Source of the DNA: JBFGJH01 sp041586155
Lineage (GTDB): Bacteria; Actinomycetota; Acidimicrobiia; Spongiisociales; JAENVV01
Assembly: GCA_041586155.1 (NCBI GenBank)
Contig: JBFHAT010000002.1
Location: forward strand, 61,235 to 125,234
DNA: 64,000 nucleotides
Direction: 5' to 3'
Below are positions 8,634 through 17,220 of the stretch, piece by piece; position 1 is the stretch's first letter; each line of letters begins with the position of its first letter. Position numbers and translations under genes: made by a program. The notes beneath the pieces are model-generated. The model searched no databases and was not told the DNA's origin. It worked only from the letters and a program-made list of their open reading frames with translations.

Positions 8634-8639
8634 CTGCGC

Positions 8640-9863
8640 ATGGTGTTCGCCGAGCCGATCATCCATGTCGACATGGACTCCTTCTTCGTCGAGTGCGAGC
8701 GGCTGCGAAACTCCGACCTGCGGGGGATCCCGGTGGCGGTGGGGGGCGGAGGCCCGCGAGGGGTGATCGCGGCCGCCTCCTATGAAGCGCGAGCCTTCGG
8801 CGTCCACTCGGCGCAGGCAACGGCTCGAGCGAGGCGATTCTGCCCGCAACTGGTGCTCGTCCCCCCCGATCACGGCTGGTATGGACGAATATCCGAGTCG
8901 GTGTTCGCCATCATGCGGAGCATCACCCCAATGGTCGAGGGACTGTCAGTCGATGAGGCGTTCTTGGACGTTGGCGGACTGTCCAGGCACCATGCAACGT
9001 CTGTCGAGATCGCCGACCTGGTACGTCGACGAGTACGAACCGAGGTGGGTATCCCCTCCTCGGCGGGCGTCGCTGCCACGAAGTTCATGGCCAAGCTCGC
9101 TTCACAACGTGCGAAACCGGATGGTCTCCTTCGCATTGCCCTCGGCGAGCAGCTCGCGTTTCTCCACGCCTTGCCCGTCCGGGCGCTATGGGGTGTCGGG
9201 GAAGCGACTCACGCCAGCCTGGAGCGCCTCGGAATCGCCACTGTCGGCGATCTGGCGGCAATCGAACCCCGAGTGCTGGCGAGACAGCTCGGTCCCAGCG
9301 CGGGGGCGCACCTCTCCGCCATCGCGCGGGGCGAGGACGCTCGACCGGTGGTGCCGCACAGCGAGGCAAAGTCGGTTTCGGTGGAGGAGACCTATGCAAC
9401 CGACCTCCACGATCCAGCGGTCATCCGGATCGAATTGCTCAAGCACGCCACCGCCTTGGCGGGACGAGCGAGAAGGGCCGGCGTGACCGGCCGGACGGTG
9501 ACGCTGAAGGTGCGCTACACCGATTTCGACACGCCCACCCGGTCGGTGACCCTTCCGTCCTCCACCGACGTGGGCCGTGACATCCACCAGGCTGCCGTGC
9601 GGCTCCTCGAGCGCATGCCGAGGCGAGGGGTGGGAGTTAGGTTGTTGGGGATTGGACTGAGTCATCTGGAGTCGGTGGATGCGCCACGCCAGCTGCTCAC
9701 GGACCGGGCTCCCAAGTGGGACGAGTTGGAAGACGCCGTGCACGGGGTCCGCGAACGGTTCGGCCAGAGCGCAGTGCGACCGGCTGCGCTGATGGAGGGC
9801 ACGCGTGCCACGGCCGATGAGTCTGGCGACTCATTTGACGACGAAAATGGGCGAAACTCGTAG
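8640..9863 (+). CDS. dinB: DNA polymerase IV (Y-family translesion polymerase)
   Basis: Error-prone lesion bypass polymerase. The protein is 407 aa. Catalytic acidic residues are seen in HVDMDSFFVECE (residues 9-20) and SVDEAFLDV near residue 103. YEARAFGVHSAQ near residue 48 is the palm/fingers motif, followed by helix-hairpin-helix and little-finger regions. The C-terminal 30 residues are acidic and variable. A QLLTD segment near residue 345 could be a weak sliding-clamp binding motif, but it is not the canonical QLxLF. Transcription is probably leaderless and not visibly under SOS control. Confidence 0.93.
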   Translation: MVFAEPIIHVDMDSFFVECERLRNSDLRGIPVAVGGGGPRGVIAAASYEARAFGVHSAQATARARRFCPQLVLVPPDHGWYGRISESVFAIMRSITPMVEGLSVDEAFLDVGGLSRHHATSVEIADLVRRRVRTEVGIPSSAGVAATKFMAKLASQRAKPDGLLRIALGEQLAFLHALPVRALWGVGEATHASLERLGIATVGDLAAIEPRVLARQLGPSAGAHLSAIARGEDARPVVPHSEAKSVSVEETYATDLHDPAVIRIELLKHATALAGRARRAGVTGRTVTLKVRYTDFDTPTRSVTLPSSTDVGRDIHQAAVRLLERMPRRGVGVRLLGIGLSHLESVDAPRQLLTDRAPKWDELEDAVHGVRERFGQSAVRPAALMEGTRATADESGDSFDDENGRNS

Positions 9864-9885
9864 CGAGTAGCCGATCGTCGGTGCG

Positions 9886-9891
9886 TATACT
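9886..9891 (+). promoter_or_regulatory. -10 hexamer upstream of the DUF3040 gene
   Basis: TATACT, one base from consensus, lies 42 nt before ATG 9934. That leaves a leader of about 35 nt that includes a GGGAG ribosome site. No convincing -35 is seen. Confidence 0.4.
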
Positions 9892-9933
9892 GGCGAGGTG
9901 TCGTCTGGCCGATGGCACGAACGGGAGTAGTCG

Positions 9934-10269
9934 ATGGGTTTGGACGACCGAGAGCAGAGAATCCTCGCCGAGATCGAGCGTCGGTTCTACGAGGAAGACC
10001 CCGACCTGGCCGACGCGGTTCGGAACATCACACGTCGCGTGGCGTCGCCGTGGAGGCAACGGATGCTCGGACTCGGTGTCCTGCTCTCTGCGGTCTTGGT
10101 CGCCACCTACCTTTGGAACGTGTGGACGGCACTCCTCGGGTTCGTTGCGCTGGTCGTCACCGGCTTCCTGTTCGTGCGGGAAGCCCGCAATCGATCGGGT
10201 CGCTTGATGCTGCTCGATCCATCTGCCGAGGCGGAGCCACGGCAACGGCGGTTCCGTCGGCCCGACTGA
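9934..10269 (+). CDS. DUF3040 family membrane protein
   Basis: A 111-aa protein of the actinobacterial DUF3040 family; function unknown. It has the family N-terminus MGLDDREQRILAEIERRFYE, an amphipathic or coiled region, two closely spaced membrane helices at about residues 48-82, and an arginine-rich tail ending RRFRRPD. The ATG has GGGAG upstream. In many actinobacteria this family sits close to dinB and the mraZ end of the dcw cluster, as loosely here, which suggests but does not prove an envelope role. Confidence 0.85.
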   Translation: MGLDDREQRILAEIERRFYEEDPDLADAVRNITRRVASPWRQRMLGLGVLLSAVLVATYLWNVWTALLGFVALVVTGFLFVREARNRSGRLMLLDPSAEAEPRQRRFRRPD

Positions 10270-10288
10270 TTACGATCGACTAAGGTGA

Positions 10289-10407
10289 CCCACCCCACGG
10301 CAGTGGGTTGGGAGCGACCATTCAGCTGGCACCCACGGGTGTAGGTCGCACGTGGTGAGAGCGTGTCTCTCGCTTCAGAGGTAGGACGGCCCCGCACCCC
10401 GGCCGTC
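10289..10407 (+). promoter_or_regulatory. Structured leader with four consecutive hairpins upstream of the MerR-type gene
   Basis: The 158-nt gap holds four back-to-back stem-loops. H1 is CCCA-CCCCA (10289-10297) with TGGG-TTGGG (10304-10312), one mismatch. H2 is GCGACC (10314-10319) with GGTCGC (10344-10349), enclosing CACC/GGTG. H3 is GTGAGAG (10355-10361) with CTCTCGC (10367-10373). H4 is GACGGCC (10385-10391) with GGCCGTC (10401-10407), loop of 9. The last stem ends 8 nt before the GGAGG ribosome site (10415-10419). This could be a cis-regulatory RNA, or a terminator for the DUF3040 gene plus an operator. No known riboswitch class was recognised. Confidence 0.5.
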
Positions 10408-10427
10408 AGAGGTTGGAGGACATTGCT

Positions 10428-10910
10428 TTGCATGATGGTTTCACGGCGCAACAAGCGTCAAAGCTGACCGGTTGTACACAGCACCAGTTGCGCTATTGGG
10501 ACCGAGTGGATCTCGTCAAGCCGTCCGTCCAATCGACCGGAGGTCGTCCCGGTGTTCGGCGCCTCTACAACTTTCGCGATCTCGTGGCGCTGCGAGTGGT
10601 ACGTTCGCTGCTCGACAACGGCATGAGCGTCCAGCGAGTCCGTCGGGCGTGGGACTACCTGCGCCGTAACGCCGACATGGATGACCACCTCGCCTCGGTC
10701 AAGCTCGTGACCGACGGCAAGACCATCTTTCACGTGGCATCCAGCCAAGAGCAGCTCCTCGACGCCCTACGCGAGGGGCAGCTGGCGTTCTTCGTCGCGA
10801 TCGACTCGATTGCCCGCGAGGTTCAGGAGGACGTCACCCGGTTCGAGCTCGACCGGGAACAGTTCCTCGACGTGCTGCGGAGGGTCGAAGAAGACGTCGT
10901 CAACGGCTGA
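10428..10910 (+). CDS. MerR-type helix-turn-helix transcriptional regulator
   Basis: A 160-aa regulator. Residues 5-70 form a winged helix of the MerR type (TAQQASKLTGCTQHQLRYWD, then GRPGVRRLYNFRDLVALRVV). The C-terminal part (about 85-160) is not a known metal- or drug-binding domain and lacks cysteine motifs; it ends in a charged helix. I place the start at TTG 10428, 8 nt behind a perfect GGAGG. A TTG at 10413 is in frame but would lie before the ribosome site. It follows the four-hairpin leader, so its expression may be controlled after transcription starts. Confidence 0.75.
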   Translation: MHDGFTAQQASKLTGCTQHQLRYWDRVDLVKPSVQSTGGRPGVRRLYNFRDLVALRVVRSLLDNGMSVQRVRRAWDYLRRNADMDDHLASVKLVTDGKTIFHVASSQEQLLDALREGQLAFFVAIDSIAREVQEDVTRFELDREQFLDVLRRVEEDVVNG

Positions 10911-10968
10911 CCGTTTCCGCTCGCGCCTTCGATACGCCGGCAAGATCCCTGCCTCCACCAAGTCCCGC

Positions 10969-13362
10969 TCAGCGCCGCCTGAATGGCCGCAGCGCTCGCT
11001 TGACCACCGATCGAGGATTCCACCAGCCCAGCACACGCCGCGGCCAGCTGACGGTGGCGTGAAGCGTCCGTTCGGTTTCGTGGAACGCTTCGGAGCTCTC
11101 GCGGATCATGGTGGCCGTCACCTTCCCTGACTCGCTCCAAAGCTGCTCTCCGTAGTGTGCGGCCAGCGCTTCCATCTGGGGGAGCGACGCTGCCGCGAAC
11201 TCCTGGGGCGTGACCATCTCCGGGATGCGCCACACGCCGACGTCACGCAGCTGGTCCGTGACTTCGTTCCACGCGGCCTCGATGTCGCCGTTGAGGAGCC
11301 GGCGGAGCCGCCAGCGACGGCGAATCCATTTGACCGCAGGCACCAACACCAGCACGACTGAGCTGGCCGGGATCCGCCACCACCACTCGGGAAGCCTGAC
11401 GGGGCCCACGCCCACTTGTCCGGGCGTCACCGCGTTGGCGCCCTCGAGTTGCGCTTCTCGAGCGGCCAGCAACTCGGGGATGGGGATGTTGGGCAGGCCG
11501 TCGTCAACTCCGGGGAGGCCGCTGGGCAGCTCGGCAAGCGGATCGTCGGGGGCCGGGAGTGCGTAGTCGGACGGATCGAACGCCAGCAGCGACGTCGTGC
11601 CGGGATTCACGCCGTCTCCTCGAGGCGTCGGATCGAACTGCACCCAGCCGTGGTTGTCGATCCACAGTTCCACCCATGCGTGGGCGTTCTTCTGACGGAC
11701 CGTGATGAGGCCGTCGTCGGTCACCTCGCCGGGCGTGAAGCCCAGGACCACTCGCGCAGGAATGCCGATCGCCCTGGCCATCACCGCCATCCCGGTTGCG
11801 AACTGCTCGCAGTATCCCGTGCGAAAGTTGGCCGATTCCGGGTCGAACAGCCAGGCCGCCAGATCGGTGGCGGAATGGCCCGGCTCGATGTCGACGGAAT
11901 AGAGGAACTCGCGAGGGCTGCGGTAAAAGGCCTCGAGCAGTAGGCCACGCTCGAAGTCGGTCACACCCAGCTCGGTGACCTCGACGGCCTTGTCGACGAT
12001 CCGTTCGTCGAGCGTGGCGGGTAGATCGACGTATACCGAGATGTTCTGAGGTCGGCTGCGCTGTTCACGAAGAGCGGATGGCGTTCCGGCGAACTGGCCG
12101 TCATTGGCGGCGAGCTGGAACATCGGAGAGAACTCCCCGTCTTCCGAAGCAAGCTCCGTCAGCGGATCATCGGGAACGACCGAGCGGACGGTGTACTCCA
12201 GGCCTTCCGAGGTGAGCGCATCGAACTTGATGGCGCCGTCTTCGCGTATCCGGTAGCTCTCGGCGAGGATCCGGTTGTCGGTGGCGATGTCGATGGGGGA
12301 GTACACGTGCGGGATGTAGTTCTGTTGCAGCGAGAGGATCCTGATCCGTTGATCGATCACCTGGGTGTTGCCTTGGTACGTGTGATCGTCGCGCTCCCAG
12401 CGGCCAACGTCGGCAGGCTCGCCCGTCCCGAGTACCCCGGGAAACCAGTTGGTGCCGTCGTATCGCTCCAGCGTGATGAGGCGCCAGAAAGTGCGCCTGG
12501 CCCCATCCGGATCCGAGGTGCGGGCGATGAACACCGGTTCCTCGCTCAGCGAGATGAGGTCCGTCTGAATCGTCGACACGAACAGGTTGTAGGACACGCC
12601 GCCGTAGATGCCGGTGCCGATCCCCGACCGAGACCTCCAGTCGAGTAGGCCACTGGCGGGAACCATCGTGGCGACCGTCAGTGCCACCACGGTGACCACG
12701 CCGACCAGCGCGGCCAGGTATCCCAGCGATCGGCTCATGGCGGTCCGCCGCAACAAGGCGCCCGAGCGGGCGTGGAGGCGGCCCGTCGAACGGCGACGCT
12801 CGTCGATCTCGGTGACGAGCAGGGCCAACGCGATCATGACCAGGAAGGCAGCGATCCACCGCGGCCCCGACGGAGTGCGGTCGATGGTGGCGAGCTGGAG
12901 GTAGAGGACGGAGGGTCCGACGATGGCCAGGAGCGCCCGGCTGCGGTCCAACGTCCAGGCTGCGATGGCCCCGAACAGCCAGAAGAGACCTCCGAGCGCG
13001 CCGATCAGCCCTGACACCGGCAAGACAGGAGCAGTGCCGAAACGGAGCAGCTCGAGCGCGAAGCCCAGCTCCTCGGACAGCACCGGGATGGTGGCCGCAG
13101 TCGGCAGGACCCCCCAGGTGGTGCCGGGAGCCAGATACGTGACCAATACCAAACCGACGGCCACGAGATTGATGCCGAGGATCAAGAGGAGTGAACGGCG
13201 GTATGCGGCGATCGTCCAGGTCAGGAGCATGCCGAGCAAAAAGCCTCCCGCCACCAGGAAAGGCCACTGCGTCGAGGCATCGAATCGAATGAGACGCGTC
13301 ATTCGGACGATCGGCAGCGCCGCCGCCAGCAGGGCCGTCAGGAGGCCGAGGCGGATGACCAT
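10969..13362 (-). CDS. Transglutaminase-like membrane protein (TgpA type: DUF3488, transglutaminase core, DUF4129)
   Basis: A 797-aa membrane protein. About six hydrophobic helices fill residues 5-230. A large extracytoplasmic region follows, with a transglutaminase core whose triad is visible as Cys in GYCEQFA, His in KNAHAWVEL and Asp in FDPTPRG. One more membrane helix follows near WWWRIPASSVVLVLVPAV, then a cytoplasmic DUF4129-like tail rich in Arg and Lys. The family is thought to act on periplasmic or cell-wall proteins or peptides. It is the last gene of a MoxR-DUF58-transglutaminase operon, a common actinobacterial arrangement. Its ATG at 13362 lies 25 nt inside the end of the DUF58 gene; an upstream start is possible. 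Confidence 0.85.
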   Translation of the reverse strand: MVIRLGLLTALLAAALPIVRMTRLIRFDASTQWPFLVAGGFLLGMLLTWTIAAYRRSLLLILGINLVAVGLVLVTYLAPGTTWGVLPTAATIPVLSEELGFALELLRFGTAPVLPVSGLIGALGGLFWLFGAIAAWTLDRSRALLAIVGPSVLYLQLATIDRTPSGPRWIAAFLVMIALALLVTEIDERRRSTGRLHARSGALLRRTAMSRSLGYLAALVGVVTVVALTVATMVPASGLLDWRSRSGIGTGIYGGVSYNLFVSTIQTDLISLSEEPVFIARTSDPDGARRTFWRLITLERYDGTNWFPGVLGTGEPADVGRWERDDHTYQGNTQVIDQRIRILSLQQNYIPHVYSPIDIATDNRILAESYRIREDGAIKFDALTSEGLEYTVRSVVPDDPLTELASEDGEFSPMFQLAANDGQFAGTPSALREQRSRPQNISVYVDLPATLDERIVDKAVEVTELGVTDFERGLLLEAFYRSPREFLYSVDIEPGHSATDLAAWLFDPESANFRTGYCEQFATGMAVMARAIGIPARVVLGFTPGEVTDDGLITVRQKNAHAWVELWIDNHGWVQFDPTPRGDGVNPGTTSLLAFDPSDYALPAPDDPLAELPSGLPGVDDGLPNIPIPELLAAREAQLEGANAVTPGQVGVGPVRLPEWWWRIPASSVVLVLVPAVKWIRRRWRLRRLLNGDIEAAWNEVTDQLRDVGVWRIPEMVTPQEFAAASLPQMEALAAHYGEQLWSESGKVTATMIRESSEAFHETERTLHATVSWPRRVLGWWNPRSVVKRALRPFRRR

Positions 13363-14522
13363 GATTTGTCCATTGCCCGGCCCCACGCCGCTGCCCACGG
13401 CTCGCCGGTGCCGACCTGTACGGCGGTCACTCCCACCCGACGCATCGCGTCGGTGACCTCACTGTGATGATCGGACGCGGACAGGAACAGCGCAGTGCGA
13501 TAGTTGGCGGTCAACACCCGGTGGGCCGCCATGAGATCGGAGTCCGGTTCTCCGCCCACGAGGATGAGCGTGCCGCCGCGGCCGGCCCTTTGGATGCGGG
13601 CTGCTGCCGCGGCGAGATCGAAGCGGCGAACCGGCTGGACATCGGCCAGCGTCTCCATGGCGGCGATGTAGTGACCGACCGTTCGTCGACCGAGCAGCTG
13701 CTCGCCGGCCCACAATTCGGCGTCGTAGCCGTGATGGTGGAGATGGTGGATCACCGAAGCAGCTCCCCGTACCGCCTGCTCGAACAGCTGGCCGCCGGGA
13801 TACGACGTGTTGCGCGTGTCGAGGAGCACGAGCGCTCGAGACTGCCAGGGGGTTTCCATCTGGCGGATCATCAGCCGGTCGCGCTTGGCCGAGCTGGGCC
13901 AGTGCACTCGGCGGAGATCATCACCGATCTCGTAGTCGCGGATCGCGAAGAAGTCCTCCCCACCCGATTGGGTGAATTCGGGCCGGGCCGCCAAGTTGGT
14001 GGGGTCCCGGCCTTGGGCGCGGGGGAAGCCCTGCAACGACTCGACCGCCGGATAGACGACGAGGGTGTCACGGGGACCGACGGCGCCGCCGGATCTCGTC
14101 AACCGAAAGGGGTCGGATGTCCAGATGCGGGCCGGTCCCACCTCGAAGCGGCCGCGTGGACGGCACAAGATCTGGTACGACGCCACCGCTGGGGAGGCCT
14201 TGCTGATCTTTGCCGTCACGAATCGAGCCGAGCCCAGCCCCGAGACGTGGTCCTCCACGACCGGGTTCCACAGCCCGAGCCGGGAACTGCTCGTGATCGT
14301 GGTTTCCACCATCGCCACATCCCCTTCACGCACCACCGTCGGCGCCAGGTGCCTGGTCACGGTCACTTGGGGGCGGTTCAAGCGCACGAATGCCCAGCCC
14401 ACGGCGATCGCTCCCAGCAAGAGAAGGGCGCTACTGAACAGCTCGAGCTCACCGAGGCCGAGCCAGAGGATTCCCAGCGCGAGGGCGAGCCCGAACGCGA
14501 TCCAACCGCGTTCGGTGAGCAT
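13338..14522 (-). CDS. DUF58 domain protein (MoxR-associated)
   Basis: A 394-aa protein with two N-terminal membrane helices (about residues 7-50) followed by a beta-rich domain and the DUF58 signature GDDLRRVHWPSSAKRDRLMI near residue 215. The C-terminal part resembles a von Willebrand A-like fold without a clear MIDAS motif. The family partners MoxR AAA ATPases, probably in assembly or activation of membrane or extracytoplasmic proteins. The ATG overlaps the MoxR stop by one base (TGATG), and the 3' end overlaps the transglutaminase gene. Function in this organism is inferred only from the operon. Confidence 0.85.
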   Translation of the reverse strand: MLTERGWIAFGLALALGILWLGLGELELFSSALLLLGAIAVGWAFVRLNRPQVTVTRHLAPTVVREGDVAMVETTITSSSRLGLWNPVVEDHVSGLGSARFVTAKISKASPAVASYQILCRPRGRFEVGPARIWTSDPFRLTRSGGAVGPRDTLVVYPAVESLQGFPRAQGRDPTNLAARPEFTQSGGEDFFAIRDYEIGDDLRRVHWPSSAKRDRLMIRQMETPWQSRALVLLDTRNTSYPGGQLFEQAVRGAASVIHHLHHHGYDAELWAGEQLLGRRTVGHYIAAMETLADVQPVRRFDLAAAAARIQRAGRGGTLILVGGEPDSDLMAAHRVLTANYRTALFLSASDHHSEVTDAMRRVGVTAVQVGTGEPWAAAWGRAMDKSWSSASAS

Positions 14523-15496
14523 CAGTCGGAATCCCGCCCGGGGATCGGAAGCTGGTCGAGGATCGCTGCGATCACCTCGCGTACCGATGTCCCTCGCATG
14601 GTGGCTTCCGGCCGAAGGGCCATACGGTGGGCAAGCACCGGCTCTGCGAGTGACTTCACGTCATCGGGCGTCACGTAGTCGCGACCCTCCTTGGCTGCCC
14701 ACACCCGGCACACTCGTTGCATGAACAGCGCTGAGCGCGGCGAGGCTCCGAGCAAGATCTCCCCGTGCTGTCGGGTGGCTTCGATCAGATCGACGATGTA
14801 TCCCTTGACGCCCTCGGCCACGTGTACGGTCCGAGCCGCTTCGATCATGTCCCGGACTTCCTCGGCGCCCACCACCGGCTCGAGCTTGTCGAACACCGAT
14901 GCGGTTCCATGGGTATCGAGGATTTCGAGCGTGTGCTCGCGATCCGGATAGCCGATGACGAGGCGCATCATGAACCGGTCGAGCTGGGCTTCGGGCAAGG
15001 GATACGTGCCTTCGTGCTCGAGGGGGTTCTGAGTAGCAACGACCATGAACGGCGGGGGCAGAGGCCTGGTCACCCCATCCGAGGTGACCTGACGTTCGGC
15101 CATGGCTTCCAGTAGGGCCGACTGCGTCTTGGGGCTGGCGCGGTTGATCTCGTCCCCCACGACGATGTTGGCGAAGATGGCACCCGGCTTGAACTCGAAC
15201 GCCGCGAGCTGACGGTTCCACACCGAGACGCCGGTGATGTCGCTCGGGAGCAGGTCGGGCGTGAACTGGACCCGCTGGAACTCGCAGTCGATCGAACGAG
15301 CCAGGCTCTTCGCCAGCTGGGTTTTGCCCACTCCCGGAACGTCCTCGATCAAGAGGTGGCCTTCTGCCAGCAGACAAGCGATCGTGAGATCGATGACGGA
15401 TCGCTTGCCTTGGATCACGTGCTCGATATTGTCACCGACCGCTGAGAATCGACTGGTGAACTCGTCGAGCGCAACGAAAACGCTGGCGGTCGTCAA
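14522..15496 (-). CDS. MoxR-family AAA+ ATPase
   Basis: A 324-aa ATPase. The Walker A is EDVPGVGKTQLAKS near residue 50, and the Walker B is VVGDEINRASPKTQSALLEAM near residue 111. The sensor 1 region is VVATQNPLEHEGTYPLPEAQ, followed by the arginine-containing LDRF motif. The start is TTG 15496, 9 nt behind AAGGAG; the reading frame stays open upstream but those residues do not look conserved. MoxR proteins act as chaperones for a DUF58 or VWA partner, encoded here just downstream. Confidence 0.9.
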   Translation of the reverse strand: MTTASVFVALDEFTSRFSAVGDNIEHVIQGKRSVIDLTIACLLAEGHLLIEDVPGVGKTQLAKSLARSIDCEFQRVQFTPDLLPSDITGVSVWNRQLAAFEFKPGAIFANIVVGDEINRASPKTQSALLEAMAERQVTSDGVTRPLPPPFMVVATQNPLEHEGTYPLPEAQLDRFMMRLVIGYPDREHTLEILDTHGTASVFDKLEPVVGAEEVRDMIEAARTVHVAEGVKGYIVDLIEATRQHGEILLGASPRSALFMQRVCRVWAAKEGRDYVTPDDVKSLAEPVLAHRMALRPEATMRGTSVREVIAAILDQLPIPGRDSD

Positions 15497-15588
15497 GGCG
15501 CAGAACTCCTTCGGAATGGGTCCGACCAGCCTATCAAAGACTCTGAAACACGCATCCCGCGTGGTCGCTTGCCCGACGGTCGCCACCG

Positions 15589-15594
15589 TATACT
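15589..15594 (+). promoter_or_regulatory. -10 hexamer for the 15622 gene
   Basis: TATACT lies 27 nt before GTG 15622, with GGAGGA between them. It is divergent from the moxR start. Confidence 0.4.
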
Positions 15595-15621
15595 CGCCTC
15601 GGTCGGTTTGGAGGAGGGCGA

Positions 15622-15846
15622 GTGCTGAAGGAGGCGATCTGGCCGGTCGTCCGTCGTCCGGGCACTTGGCCGGAAGCTGTCAGGTTGGCACTGTCCGTAC
15701 GTCGGCGCGGCGGAATGGGTCCAGGTGAGGACTATGTCCGCTGGCGAACCTCCACGGCGTATGGAAGTCCCGACGCCGAAATCGATCCCGACGATCTCAT
15801 CGCCTTGCTCCGTTGGCGTCGGCGCCAGAGGAGCATCGTTCGATGA
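15622..15846 (+). CDS. Conserved small protein of unknown function (74 aa)
   Basis: Function unknown. The 74-aa product is basic, with many Arg and Trp residues. The segment EDYVRWRTSTAYGSPDAEIDP, about residues 36-56, contains a (Y/L)RWR...TAYG pattern that I associate from memory with short actinobacterial proteins of unknown role. The gene starts at GTG 15622 behind a strong GGAGGA site and a TATACT -10 box. The stop overlaps the next gene (ATGA), so the two products are probably made together. No membrane segment or metal motif is visible. Confidence 0.7.
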   Translation: MLKEAIWPVVRRPGTWPEAVRLALSVRRRGGMGPGEDYVRWRTSTAYGSPDAEIDPDDLIALLRWRRRQRSIVR

Positions 15847-16448
15847 CGCTCGAGAGCGACCTGCTGCGGGTCGAGGGCGTGCGCAACGCTTCGGTGACGG
15901 TCGAGCCCGACGGCCCGCTCGGAATCCGCATCGAAGTCGACGACCGGGCTGATCGGGACGATGTGGCCCAGGCCGTGCGAGCTGTGCTCGAAGCCCGAGG
16001 CCTGAGTGCCGCCTTCGCCTCCGCGAAGGAATCGAGCGGTGCTCGACCGTCCCAGGCCGCGTCGGCGGTGACCTCGAGTCCACCGGTCCGCGAGCGTCCT
16101 CCGGCGGCGGATCGACATCGGATTGGGCTCGGATCGGTGGCGATCGCCGAGAGCGATCGTGGTGTTGAGCTGGCGGTTCGGATGGTGGATGGTCGGCGGG
16201 CGACTCGCCGCTGCGCCGGGAGGGACCACGCAGTTTGGCAGTGCCTCGCCGAGATGCTGTACGACCTGGGCGACCGGGCGACGGCGCGGCCCTACGTTCA
16301 GGCTGTCGACTGGCTCACTGTCGACGGTACACCGATCGTCACCGTCGTGGTCGACGTTGGTGATGGCCACCGACGGATCGGTGCGGCGCCGGTAAGGGCG
16401 ACACGCGGGCTGGCGGTGGGCAAGGCGATCTGGTCGGCGCTGGGCTGA
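15843..16448 (+). CDS. Conserved protein of unknown function (201 aa), two small alpha/beta domains
   Basis: Not recognised. Residues 1-55 (MTLESDLLRVEGVRN and on) look like a small ferredoxin-like alpha/beta domain. A Ser/Pro/Arg-rich linker covers about 57-90. A second domain, about 92-201, has alternating strands such as GSVAIAESDRGVELAVRMVD and IVTVVVDVGDGHRRIGAAPV. The pattern resembles small oligomerisation or regulatory domains, but I cannot assign one. The ATG overlaps the upstream stop. It converges with the recombinase-like gene with no gap (16448/16449). Confidence 0.65.
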   Translation: MTLESDLLRVEGVRNASVTVEPDGPLGIRIEVDDRADRDDVAQAVRAVLEARGLSAAFASAKESSGARPSQAASAVTSSPPVRERPPAADRHRIGLGSVAIAESDRGVELAVRMVDGRRATRRCAGRDHAVWQCLAEMLYDLGDRATARPYVQAVDWLTVDGTPIVTVVVDVGDGHRRIGAAPVRATRGLAVGKAIWSALG

Positions 16449-16973
16449 TCAGGCGGTCGCTTGGCGCAGCCGGCGAAAGGTGTGTTCATCGACGAGCTCG
16501 ACGATGACGTCGGGTGCTGGTTCCGGCCTCGTGGAAACGGGCGCCATGCCGGCGGGGTCGTCGAGCCAGCTGCCGACTGCGACGGCCCGATCGAGCACCG
16601 TCCGAATGAATCGCCGGGCCGGGTCGCTCGGCTGAGCCGACAACGCGTCCACGTCTGCCTCCTCGGTCGATGCCACGGCGACTCCCGTCGACCGCAGCTG
16701 ATGAAGGATGATCTCCTGCACCACTTTGTCGGCCGACAACGCTTCCAGTGTCGGCACAACGACCAGATCCGCCTGGCGAGAGCGAACCATGACGAGCATC
16801 GCACGCAGTCCCTCGCGAGCTGCCGTCGGGTCGCCCGGCATCATGTCCTGGCAGACGGCGAGGAGACGATAGCCTCGCGATGCCACCCAACGGCGCACAC
16901 GCTCGGCCTGCATGAACGACGTGTCCGTATGATCTCGGCCGGGTGACTCTCGGACGTATGCGACGACGCGCAA
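16449..16973 (-). CDS. Serine-recombinase-like N-terminal domain protein, catalytic arginines missing
   Basis: A 174-aa protein. Residues 1-105 resemble the catalytic domain of serine resolvases: VVAYVRESPGR matches the Y-x-R-x-S motif, and the segment TAAREGL keeps an arginine. However, the usual L-D-R-L-x-R motif reads LEALSAD, so both arginines needed for strand exchange are alanine. No DNA-binding helix-turn-helix or zinc domain follows; the C-terminus is a short unknown tail. It is therefore probably not an active recombinase. The start is TTG 16973 because the fold begins there. No terminal repeats or target-site signs are nearby. Confidence 0.65.
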   Translation of the reverse strand: MRVVAYVRESPGRDHTDTSFMQAERVRRWVASRGYRLLAVCQDMMPGDPTAAREGLRAMLVMVRSRQADLVVVPTLEALSADKVVQEIILHQLRSTGVAVASTEEADVDALSAQPSDPARRFIRTVLDRAVAVGSWLDDPAGMAPVSTRPEPAPDVIVELVDEHTFRRLRQATA

Positions 16974-17220
16974 AGGGGGCTTCTCTCGTCAGACTGCGGC
17001 GATTGTGGCACCGGATCGTTGCAGGGCCAAGTATGGGTTGGGGCCACCCCACGGCGCCGATTTCGTCACTGCTGGTGGTAACGTCATCGCCGGACTGCGT
17101 CCGATCATCACAGAGCGGGCGCTGGGAGCGGAACCGTCGTCGAGGTCCGCCCCGCCCAGGAACGAGGAACGCTCCACGGCCTCGCGGTTGTGGGGTCACA
17201 CGAGCGGAGGATGGACCACG

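Noticed and set aside
8573..8639. SOS box controlling dinB
   Set aside because: No GTTCGA-type half-sites or other LexA-like palindrome in the short divergent region.
16449..16973. Mobile element based on the resolvase-like gene
   Set aside because: No inverted repeats, target duplications or cargo genes; catalytic residues are missing.
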